This document shows positions 7,284 through 13,875 of a stretch of 13,875 nucleotides of DNA, in pieces; within the stretch, counting starts at the first letter, position 1; the number at the start of each line of letters is the position of its first letter. Both the position numbers and the translations under genes were made by a program. The DNA is from Chrysomallon squamiferum (Eukaryota; Mollusca; Gastropoda; Neomphalida; Peltospiridae), in NCBI GenBank assembly GCA_012295275.1, contig CM022673.1, positions 28,057,261-28,071,135 on the forward strand. Reading direction: 5' to 3'. The notes under the pieces were generated by a model, which searched no databases, was not told the DNA's origin, and worked only from the letters and a program-made list of their open reading frames with translations.

Positions 7284-7644
7284 ACTTAGATAAGATAAGG
7301 ACTGGGCCATCCCAAATAGATGCAGTCACCAGAGACGACTACGCAACTGCTTGGAGACTGACTGACAGATGGTCAGTGTTGACTCCACACACAAAGGGCT
7401 CTGCTGTTTAATTCTACTGATGGATAGCTAACATATCTTTTTCGCCTTGGTTACAGCAGCTTTTCATACGTATATGTGTCTGGTGTGACTGGGAGAGGAC
7501 CAGTGCAAAGAGGCTGGGTGCTTTAGTTAGTGCCTCTTGTTGTTGTTGTTTAAACTTGCTGTCCAGAGTAAAAAAAAGAAGAAAAAAGTGAGAAAAAGAA
7601 GAAAAAAACAAACAAGCAGTGCCTTCTAGAAGAGATTCTTTTTT

Positions 7645-7661
7645 TATTTATATATATATAT
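7645..7661 (+). promoter_or_regulatory. TATA-like stretch upstream of the candidate first exon
   Basis: TATTTATATATATATAT lies about 55-70 bases before the ATG at 7716, so a start near 7680 would give a 5' UTR of roughly 35 bases. It may equally be an ordinary AT microsatellite. Confidence 0.25.
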
Positions 7662-7715
7662 GTATATGTGTGTGTTTGGGATCTTTTCTCCGAATTTTTG
7701 GATTGATACGACACA

Positions 7716-7753
7716 ATGGATTTTGGACATCTGGAGCTTATTGTGACAGAAAG
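7716..7753 (+). CDS. Candidate first coding exon, product not recognised
   Basis: The ATG at 7716 has good context (ACAATGG, A at -3 and G at +4) and an in-frame TGA twelve bases upstream (7704-7706), which supports it as a true start. The frame reads MDFGHLELIVTE, and two bases of the next codon precede the donor-like AAAG|GTACCT, giving a phase 2 intron. A second donor-like site, TAC|GTAAAG, lies about 20 bases on and would give a phase 0 intron. Unspliced, the frame closes after 22 codons. I recognise no family from so short a peptide. It follows the regulatory-looking region at 6480-7620, which fits a gene start. No matching downstream exon could be assigned, so this remains a candidate. 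Confidence 0.35.
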
Positions 7754-8286
7754 GTACCTACTCTTTGTCTACGTAAAGTTGACTTTTTCTTGTCTGTTTT
7801 AAAATGTTTTAAACTTCATGTTTATTTAGTTTTCATAGAATGCTCTTTGTTTAAATTTGATGATGCTTGTTTATGTTTTGATTGTGGGGTTAGTTTAATT
7901 TTCTTTTTGTGACAAGAAAAGGGGGAATGAAAAATGCGTTGATTTGCTTGAGAATGGTATTGATTTTTTTTTATGAATAAGAAAATGAGTCAGATTGTAT
8001 ATTGGTGTGTGCGAAGAATGCTGTTTGGGATGGATTATTTATTTTTTGTTTCTCGTTTTCTTTGTTGTGTAAGAGAGGCTTGTGGAAAGAGTACTTGGGT
8101 AAATACTAGGTTTTAGTTCAGTAATTGTTAGTACATCATGTTAAATGTGTATATAATGGGGTTTTTCTGAAATTTTTTTTTTTTCTGGAGTTAGATTATT
8201 TTAAGATGAATGTTTTTGATTTTATATTTGTGTGTGTGGATGTATGTGAGTGTATGTGTGTAGGTTATATATGTATGTATATATAA
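7754..8286 (+). other. Possible start of first intron
   Basis: After the donor-like GTACCT the composition drops to T-rich, intron-like DNA. No exon is visible. Confidence 0.3.
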
Positions 8287-8342
8287 TATTATTACTATTA
8301 TTATTATTATTATTATTATTGTTGTTGTTGTTGTTATTGTTA
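8287..8342. repeat. Compound ATT/GTT microsatellite
   Basis: ATT units pass into GTT units near 8322. It is a trinucleotide array with a unit change, flanked by TATAT. Confidence 0.9.
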
Positions 8343-8644
8343 TTACTGAACAATAATAACAGTTATTTAATGAACCTGATATTAATGTTAGTTGCCATTG
8401 ATTTTTTATTTCATAATTAGTTAGGTGGTTTTTTTTTTTTTTTTTTTATCTTTTTGTCTTTTTTCATTATACTACAAATTATTTAAATAATTGAAAATGA
8501 TAATAATGATGATTAGTTATTACATGTTATCTCTTTTTTTCAAAGTTATTATTATGGCTTTTATTTTGCTAATATTTAATACTAAATAGAAACTGACTGT
8601 ATAATGATTAACTTGTTATTTATTTTCTATTAGCAGTAATAATG
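8343..8644. other. AT-rich stretch, no gene seen
   Basis: Low-complexity sequence with a long T-run near 8430-8448. There are no coding, RNA or promoter signals. Confidence 0.7.
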
Positions 8645-8716
8645 TTATTATTGTTATTATTATTATTATTATTATTATTCATTATTATTATCATTATTGT
8701 TATTATTATTATTATT
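8645..8716. repeat. Interrupted (ATT)n microsatellite
   Basis: About 70 bases of ATT units with GTT, ATC and CATT interruptions, indicating an old, decaying array. Confidence 0.9.
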
Positions 8717-9126
8717 TTTATTTTCATTTGCAACATAAAAATTTATTTTTTTATTTTTTAATATTTAATTCATTTTGATAATGATGCAGTCAATAATAAT
8801 GTTTTGTTACATTTTAAAATAAAAACTATTTGTTCACAATTATCATTAAAATTAGTTGAAAACAAATTAAAATTAAATTATTTAGAGGCAGTGATGAAGA
8901 TAATAACCTTTTTCACCTTAAAAAAAAACAAACAAAAAAAACCTACAAAATGAAGCTAATTTTGTTTTTATTTTTAAATAAAAATAAACTTTATAAAATT
9001 TATATTTAACAGTATTTTCATTCAATGGATTTTTTTAAAAAATCTTTTAAAAAAAAAACCAACAACAACAAAACAAATTAATTCCTTTGTTACTGTAAAT
9101 GATAAACCAACAGATAAAGGGGGTAT
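8717..9126. other. AT-rich stretch, no gene seen
   Basis: A/T runs throughout, with A-runs and CAACAA units at 9050-9075. Nothing is recognisable. Confidence 0.7.
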
Positions 9127-9156
9127 TTTGTTTGTTTTTGTTTTTGTTTTTGTTTT
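9127..9156. repeat. (TTTTTG)n-like array ending in a CAG
   Basis: T/G hexamer-like units ending TTTTGCAG at 9160, which resembles a splice acceptor. The frames after it hit stops quickly, so no exon is called. Confidence 0.7.
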
Positions 9157-9160
9157 GCAG

Positions 9161-9688
9161 TTGTGTAGCTTTTAATCATTTATCATCATCTGAAAGGAAA
9201 TCAGTATGAAAGCTAAACAGGGTTGTCTGTTCACACACGATCAGACAGCTAGACAGAAATATTGATACTTCTATTTGTGTCAGTAATTACTTCTATATGA
9301 ATCACCACATAGACTTGTTATTGGAAAAAAAATATTTCGCCACTAAACATGCATTTCTATTAATGGGGCCAAAGAGAATGAGTGAAGGGAGGCAACTCCT
9401 TAAACTGGACAATGGACAATGATGATGGTGATGATGACTAAAGCTGATGTTTCATGATTAGTAATAGATGATGAGATTGTTTTCTTTTCTTTTCTGTTAG
9501 TGTGTGGGGGGGGTAATGTGTGAAGTTGATGTATGATGAAGAAAGAGGGAGCTTTGTATACAAAAAAGATGAAATAGATAATAATCGAACTTCAGATTTT
9601 TCAAATGGTTATTTTTAGTGTTATTGATTGTGTTATTGGAAAAAAGCTTTTAATTTAGTAAAATGTACTTTTGTAACACAAGTAATGA
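9161..9688. other. Moderately complex non-coding stretch
   Basis: More balanced sequence around 9180-9560 with GATGATG-type runs (9419-9437) and a G7-8 run near 9507, but no exon that survives in any frame. It contains the short motif listed at 9385-9401. Confidence 0.45.
9385..9401. repeat. AAGGGAGGCAACTCCTT motif
   Basis: A 17-base imperfect palindrome (AAGG(G)AG / CTCCTT). From memory, close variants (GGGAGGTAACTC, GGGAGATAACTC) are very common in mollusc non-coding DNA, where they may belong to dispersed repeats. It is the main hint to lineage here. No element boundaries are visible around it. Confidence 0.4.
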
Positions 9689-9698
9689 AATAATAATC

Positions 9699-9775
<77 letters not shown>

Positions 9776-9793
9776 TAAATAAATAAATAAATA
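9689..9793. repeat. (AAT)~25 array passing into AAAT units
   Basis: About 75 bases of nearly perfect AAT units (9699-9774) followed by AAAT tetramers to 9793. It is the longest trinucleotide array in the window. Confidence 0.95.
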
Positions 9794-10008
9794 CTGATAA
9801 CAATTAATTATTTTATTTTTATTTTATTTTATTTTTTTATTTTTTATTATTCCAAAGGTTTTATAAATGAGTAATTTGAAAAACTAAAATACAAAAATTA
9901 CTATAATTTTTGCTTCAAGAAATTTGAAAATTATTTCTTTTGTATTTGAAATTTTATAAAAACAATTCTTTAATTTTACAGTGTATATTTGTTACATATT
10001 AAACACAT
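9794..10008. other. AT-rich stretch, no gene seen
   Basis: TATTTT-rich low-complexity sequence with no other feature. Confidence 0.7.

Positions 10009-10036
<28 letters not shown>
10009..10036. repeat. (TA)14 microsatellite
   Basis: Uninterrupted TA dinucleotides. Confidence 0.9.
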
Positions 10037-10040
<4 letters not shown>

Positions 10041-10344
10041 TTATAAGTGCAGGTCTTTAAATTAAAAAAGAAATACCATAATGTAAAAGCCTTGGTTCAG
10101 TGAACAATAGTAAAATAATGTGTTACTGTTTATATAGCTGACCAGCATGTGTAATAATAGCTATATTAAATAACCACACAGTTGGTAATATTACATAGAG
10201 GGTGTAGATTAAAATATTTATGATGTAATCAAAACCAGTTTTCCAATAATAATGTATACATATTCTGTTAGGTATATATTTTATTTACCTTCTAACTGAT
10301 AAAATGACCCAGAATAAAATGTAAATTTAAATCAATCAATCTAG
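10037..10344. other. AT-rich stretch, no gene seen
   Basis: No exon or RNA gene. A 13-mer TAATATTACATAG (10186-10198) also occurs at 3729-3741, but it is AT-rich and may be chance. Confidence 0.6.
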
Positions 10345-10363
10345 CTATCTATCTGTCTATCTG

Positions 10364-10416
<53 letters not shown>
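10345..10416. repeat. (ATCT)~18 microsatellite with GTCT interruptions
   Basis: Tetranucleotide array of about 72 bases. Two GTCT variant units near the left end break the purity there, while the right two thirds is perfect, suggesting recent expansion at the right side. Confidence 0.95.
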
Positions 10417-10688
10417 ATATTGTTTATGCAGAAATATATTCATCTTTAAAATTAAATAGTAGTAACAAATTCTGGCTAAAATATAAAATGTCAGTCCCAG
10501 TAAATGCTGTTTAAGTGTTTATGTATTTGTTTATGCATTTATTTTATTTATTTGTCTACCTGTCTGCCAGTATTAGTTATTACTCTGTTTCATTTTCTTC
10601 TTCTTCTTCATCATTTGTTATTGCTTCATTTATCGTCTTTTCTTTTTTCATAATCTGGTTTCAGATTTTTTTGTGATTTAATTTCTTT
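10417..10688. other. T-rich stretch with pyrimidine tracts
   Basis: Contains CTTCTTCTTCTTCATCATC and several acceptor-like pyrimidine tracts (one ending TTTCAG near 10667), but no open frame follows them. Confidence 0.55.
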
Positions 10689-10727
10689 ATATTATTATTA
10701 TTATTATTATTATCATTATTATTATTT
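10689..10727. repeat. Interrupted (ATT)n microsatellite
   Basis: ATT units with one ATC interruption. Confidence 0.9.
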
Positions 10728-10809
10728 TTATTTTTTATTTTTTAATACTTCAGATACTTCATCATATCCTTTACAAGAATCTTCTTTTTTTTCTTTTTTT
10801 TTCTATCAG

Positions 10810-10898
10810 AAAATTCTAATAATGTGCCATGTAATGAAGAAGTTCCACTGCTTCTGGGCTTTAATATTGTTTCTGTGATGTTGTTATGTACAGTGTAG
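10810..10898 (+). CDS. Weak candidate terminal exon
   Basis: A long pyrimidine tract (10780-10803) leads to CTATCAG, ending at 10809. One frame then reads NSNNVPCNEEVPLLLGFNIV and on to a TAG at 10896-10898 (28 codons, phase 1 intron). A second frame (phase 0) is also open for 22 codons. Neither matches a known family, and the phases do not fit the candidate first exon at 7716 when its first donor is used; the phase 0 frame would fit its alternative donor. The acceptor quality is the main support. The stop lies inside the bulge of the hairpin at 10890-10971. Confidence 0.15.
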
Positions 10899-10971
10899 AG
10901 TCTTTGAAAACACAGGTTCAAGGAAATCTCGACGCTGTCTTGTAATCACACTCAGTGTTTTCAAACACTGT
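10890..10971. other. Long imperfect hairpin with an alternative short hairpin
   Basis: TTTGAAAACAC (10903-10913) pairs perfectly with GTGTTTTCAAA (10955-10965). The stem extends with ACAGTG (10890-10895) pairing to CACTGT (10966-10971), leaving a one-sided 7-base bulge and a 41-base loop: 17 base pairs in total. The 3' arm can instead form its own hairpin, CAGTGTTT (10953-10960) with AAACACTG (10963-10970), so the two folds exclude each other. It could be a structured transcript element, a precursor-like small-RNA hairpin or remnant repeat termini. The complementarity is seen directly; any role is unknown. Confidence 0.5.
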
Positions 10972-11175
10972 TGTTATTTTTACGTAAGTGTCATCATACT
11001 GAAGTATGGAAAATCACGTGAAAAACAGTTAAGTAGATAAACACGAAAATAATTTTAATCTGCGTTTGTTTTTAAAAATAATAAAGAACAAACAGTAGCA
11101 ACAGATTAATAAGTTAAATGTAAAAAGAAATGAAATGTGGATGTCCTAAATTCTAAACATTTAATAATAATAATT
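10972..11175. other. AT-rich stretch up to the assembly gap
   Basis: No gene signal. It ends in AATAATAATAATT immediately before the gap. Confidence 0.6.
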
Positions 11176-11375
11176 NNNNNNNNNNNNNNNNNNNNNNNNN
11201 NNNNNNNNNNNNNNNNNNNNNNNNNNNNNNNNNNNNNNNNNNNNNNNNNNNNNNNNNNNNNNNNNNNNNNNNNNNNNNNNNNNNNNNNNNNNNNNNNNNN
11301 NNNNNNNNNNNNNNNNNNNNNNNNNNNNNNNNNNNNNNNNNNNNNNNNNNNNNNNNNNNNNNNNNNNNNNNNNNN
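11176..11375. other. Assembly gap of exactly 200 N
   Basis: A round-number N run indicates a scaffold join of unknown real length. AAT units abut its left edge, so an unresolved microsatellite may be the cause. Any frame reported across it is meaningless. Confidence 0.99.
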
Positions 11376-11610
11376 TAGACAGAAGAATTTTAAAACCAAA
11401 AATTAAAATTAAGGAAAAGCTGAAAAAGTTATGTTAGATATGTTCTTTTTTTCATTTCTGTTCTTTTTCTTTTAAAAATCTCTTTAATGTAAAAGCTAAC
11501 ATTTTCTTTGCTGTTAATTAAATATTAAACAACTGTACTAAATGAATGAATGGTTATCAAACAATGTACACCATCACCAAAATTACACAGATGAATAAAA
11601 GAAAAGTAGT
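11376..11610. other. AT-rich stretch after the gap
   Basis: No feature recognised. Confidence 0.6.
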
Positions 11611-11704
11611 AAATATATATATATATAATCTCTATATATATGCATGTGTGTGTATATATATATATATATATATCTATATATATATATATATATATATATA
11701 ATAT
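11611..11704. repeat. Interrupted (TA)n microsatellite with TG segment
   Basis: TA arrays (about 11612-11627, 11633-11640, 11652-11672 and 11675-11704) separated by ATCTC, GCATGTGTGTG and a TC interruption. Confidence 0.9.
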
Positions 11705-11776
11705 GCAGATTGTAACAGAATATTAGCCTTCAGTATCTATACAAAATTTAAAATTTAAATTGGGACAATGGATGAA

Positions 11777-12140
11777 ATTATCTCTCGCGACCGAACCCAC
11801 AGGGACTCACTTTTGTGACAAAGATTTATAAGAAGTGAACGGAACACAAAAGCAAACTGCAATAGCTTTCTTAGTGCCAGTGTTTCCACCACTCACTCTG
11901 TTAGGTATTGCCACTTCTTTTTCTTACTCCGTTCACCGTCTTTGCCTTTTACAAACAGAAACGAACTGCTTGGTATACACAATGGGTTTATAAAACCCTG
12001 TACGTCGAAACATCTGTCACAGCCTTAACAAGTTACAATTCATTTCATTGGCTTCTCGCTTGGGCTTGTCTTGTTAATTTGGGATAAGTCTTCTTGTGCA
12101 ATTCATAATCACTGCTGAGATAGCTGGGTAAGAAATCACA
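11777..12140. other. Complex stretch; possible decayed repeat, no coding exon established
   Basis: Composition is clearly less AT-rich than the flanks. GTGAACGGA (11835-11843) and TCCGTTCAC (11938-11946) form a 9-bp inverted repeat about 94 bases apart. GGGTTTATAAAACCC (near 11984-11998) is a short palindrome beside ACGTCGAAACATCTGTCACA, a style of sequence seen near the ends of various invertebrate retroelements. A donor-like GTAAGA lies at 12127-12132, and a minus-strand frame at 12227-12045 encodes a proline/lysine-rich peptide, but no complete exon emerges. A degraded mobile element is my best guess. Confidence 0.3.
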
Positions 12141-12179
12141 GGGTTTGGTTTTGGGTTGGGTTTTGGGTGGGGTTTCGGG
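12141..12179 (+). other. G-quadruplex motif
   Basis: Six runs of three or more G are separated by 1-9 bases; the five at 12153-12179 fully meet the G3+N1-7 rule. The GGGTTT/GGGTTTT units look like degenerate telomere-type sequence. In an AT-rich window this G-rich patch on one strand stands out. Folding is predicted from the pattern only. Confidence 0.7.
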
Positions 12180-12384
12180 TGTAAAGGGTTCTTCTTTATT
12201 TGTGTTTCTTGAATGTAAATATAACATGGTATTTATTTAATTTTTTATTTTTATTTTTTTAAATGAAATGAAAAAAAGATGGAAAGTATATTTTTGGTAA
12301 GAGTGACTGTTTTATAGTATGGTTTTTAAAATTCTTGTATGTGTATGTGTTTATGATGTGGTTTATATATTTTTGTAAATACAT

Positions 12385-12385
<1 letters not shown>
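12180..12385. other. AT-rich stretch, no gene seen
   Basis: T-runs and TGTATGTGT units. Nothing recognised. Confidence 0.6.

Positions 12386-12419
<34 letters not shown>
12386..12419. repeat. (AT)17 microsatellite
   Basis: A perfect AT array ending in ACACACAC-like units (12419-12427). Confidence 0.95.
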
Positions 12420-12427
<8 letters not shown>

Positions 12428-13256
12428 TATTTATAGTACAACAAAGTCACACCTGCTATAGCAGCCACCTCTTTTCACAGACCTAATTTTTATCTTACCA
12501 TGTAATTTTGTGCAGTTGAGATAGAACAGCTTCTATTGCTGCTTGCTACATGTTTGTATGTTGTTTTATTATGTTTACACAGATTCAGTAAATAGCTTAG
12601 AAAATGAAAGGTTTTTAAACATTCATCATTTGAAATATTAGATTGTCATGTATTTTTATTTATTTATTATATATTTTTCAACATTTAAAAAACAAAAAAA
12701 ACAAAGAGGGAGAATTTATTGTATAACATTTTCTTCCTATATAGACATTATTAACTTTGTTTTCTCAGTATAATTGTTATATTTCTTAAAATGAGGTGTG
12801 TATCACTTTAATTTCCTGCAATATGTAACAAATTGATTTTTTCTTTTTTGTATATTTTTATTTTTTTGTAGCTTATCTGTATATTTGTTGTGTCAATAAC
12901 GATAGGACCTTGGGCTGTTTATTTAATGAAGTCATTTATTTGTACATTTTAAGAAGTAGAAAATAAATAATAATGTTTTTAAATTAAATCAAAACAAAAA
13001 TCAGAACACCCCTAAGATTGAAAAATATTATTATTTCATTTAAAGAAAGTTTAAAAAAATAAAAATTCACCAAAATTATAAATATCAAGACCAAAACTAA
13101 TATTGATAATGAAAGAATTTTCTTGATTAATTATTATTATTTTTTAAATGAATAGTGAAATGTAACCTTTGGTAAGTTATATGTAGATTGTTAGATATAC
13201 TCTACATTGTAATCTCTAGAGAATACAGTGCTTTTAATTGTAGTACAATGCTACCT
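12428..13256. other. AT-rich stretch, no gene seen
   Basis: An acceptor-like TTTTGTGCAG (12506-12515) is followed by a 26-codon leucine-rich frame to a TAG at 12593-12595; this is too weak to call. At 13238-13254 a 17-mer repeats the one at 3886-3902 with one mismatch. Confidence 0.55.
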
Positions 13257-13506
13257 TTATTACTTAATAAATAAATTAAATTAAATTGATTTCTAATAAT
13301 AATAAAATATATATAACAATTTAGGGTTTCTTTTTTTCAGATAGCTTGTATCTTAATTAAAAAAATAATCATTTTTAAAATAAATAAATAAGTTACAATT
13401 AAAATTAAAATTAATTTCTGATTATAATAAAATGTATATGAGCAGTTCTTTTTCTCTTTCTTTATTTTTTTTTTTTTTTTTTTTTAGATAGCTTGTAACT
13501 TAATTC
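13257..13506. repeat. Degenerate tandem duplication, unit about 125-147 bp
   Basis: Both copies share, in order, TAAATAAAT-type runs, AATTTCT/GATTTCT, TATAATAAAAT-like sequence, a pyrimidine/T tract ending in AG, and AGATAGCTTGTA followed by CTTAATT. The last block lies at 13339-13350 and 13486-13497. The spacing grows from 125 at the TTTCT block to 147 at the AGATAGC block because the second T-run (about 13467-13485) is longer. It is probably an old local duplication with later T-run expansion. Confidence 0.6.
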
Positions 13507-13875
13507 ACTTTACCTTACTTTATTTAATTATTTATTTTTAATGATCATACTGATGGAACAAAAATGTGTCCAACATGACATCAATACATTGTTCAATTAA
13601 TCATTATTCAATTATTAAAGCATAAAGATGGTATGAACAGGACAACATGTACCACAGTATTTTATAAACCAGTTGTGAACAGCTGAACAGGTTGGTGAAG
13701 AAATCACTGTTAAATATCAGACATATCTTTGATATAATGACAGGAAAGAAGAAATACATTTTCTGTCTTATTCTTAATAATTAGCAACATTGCATCTGCT
13801 CCAACCCATAAACACGATAATAAATCAATTATGAGGAACTGGTTAGATTAGGAAATTGCCCAGTGTTAGTGCCAA
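13507..13875. other. AT-rich to moderately complex stretch, no gene seen
   Basis: The last 250 bases are more balanced, but all frames on both strands are broken by stops and I see no exon edge. An exon beginning beyond the window cannot be excluded. Confidence 0.5.

Larger units (their letters stand above)
6480..7620 (+). promoter_or_regulatory. Candidate enhancer/promoter region
   Basis: This is the longest block of balanced, complex sequence in the window. It holds a perfect POU-SOX composite site (6726-6740) and further SOX-type heptamers at 6543-6549 (AACAATG) and 6682-6688 (AACAAAG). It also has CREB/ATF-like octamers at 6534-6541 and 7122-7129, a PBX-HOX-type TGATTGAT (6973-6980), a CCAAT box (7067-7071) and a GA tract (7128-7155). 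It ends just upstream of a TATA-like stretch and a well-placed ATG at 7716. Each short site alone would be weak; the cluster, the composition shift and the position support a regulatory role. The call is inferred from motifs, with no functional evidence. Confidence 0.4.

Noticed and set aside
7107-7310. Minus-strand 67-codon frame beginning in a strong start context
   Set aside because: Begins well (MAQSLSYLSEAGLMGLQYTR) but its C-terminal part is a translated CT/GA repeat, no homolog is recognised, and it lies in a block better explained as regulatory. Kept in mind as an alternative.
7619-7912. Plus-strand 97-codon frame over the candidate first exon
   Set aside because: No ATG start, includes translated TA/TG repeat, and is out of frame with the well-placed ATG at 7716.
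10914-10925. GGTTCAAGG resembling a tRNA T-arm / B-box
   Set aside because: No matching A-box, acceptor stem or cloverleaf around it, and the 3' half of the B-box consensus is missing.
11106-11406. Open frames on both strands across the N run
   Set aside because: They exist only because N codons do not terminate translation.
12045-12227. Minus-strand 60-codon proline/lysine-rich frame
   Set aside because: Part of its composition comes from the complement of the G-rich tract; no splice signals or recognisable domain.
12516-12595. Possible leucine-rich exon after a TTTTGTGCAG acceptor
   Set aside because: Short, weak acceptor, no family resemblance and no partner exon.

Overview
This is eukaryotic, very probably metazoan, nuclear DNA. 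It is strongly AT-rich (estimated by eye at about 70% A+T or more) and packed with di-, tri- and tetranucleotide microsatellites. It has no compact gene array, no operon structure and no long open reading frame. The repeat mix (AC/GT, AAT/ATT, ATCT, TTC, AT) and a short motif I associate with mollusc non-coding DNA (9385-9401) suggest a mollusc or another lophotrochozoan. That is an inference from style, not from an identified gene. A run of exactly 200 N (11176-11375) is an assembly scaffold gap of unknown true length.

Layout, left to right. Positions 1-360 are AT-rich with nothing recognisable. 365-680 is a more complex, CpG-containing island of unknown role. 994-1145 is a compound microsatellite. 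1911-1990 is an AAT tract facing an ATT tract. The best protein-coding evidence is 2418-2607 on the plus strand: an apparent terminal exon with a TTC-repeat polypyrimidine tract, a CAG acceptor, 63 whole codons plus a stop, and nearby AATAAA signals. Its product is not recognised; the peptide is a basic, serine-rich tail ending in a class I PDZ-ligand-like sequence. From about 2608 to 5280 the DNA is AT-rich, with GT/CA repeats, ARE-like ATTTA clusters and a degenerate ~30-bp repeat.

5281-5680 is another complex island without a convincing exon. 6480-7620 is the most interesting region. It is GC-richer and carries a perfect 15-bp POU-SOX composite element, additional SOX sites, a CREB/ATF-like pair, a PBX-HOX-type site, a CCAAT box and a GA tract. 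It leads into a TATA-like stretch and an ATG in good context at 7716, followed 38 bases later by a splice-donor-like sequence. I read this as a possible promoter/enhancer and first coding exon of a second plus-strand gene whose remaining exons lie beyond the window or were not detected.

7754-13875 is intron-like or intergenic: long ATT, AAT, ATCT and AT microsatellites, a weak candidate exon (10810-10898) overlapping a long imperfect hairpin (10890-10971), a complex stretch at 11777-12230 with a G-quadruplex motif, and a degenerate tandem duplication at about 13257-13506. If both exon calls are right, the window spans the 3' end of one gene and the 5' end of the next, both on the plus strand. 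No mobile element with coding capacity, RNA gene, CRISPR array or prokaryotic-type system is visible.
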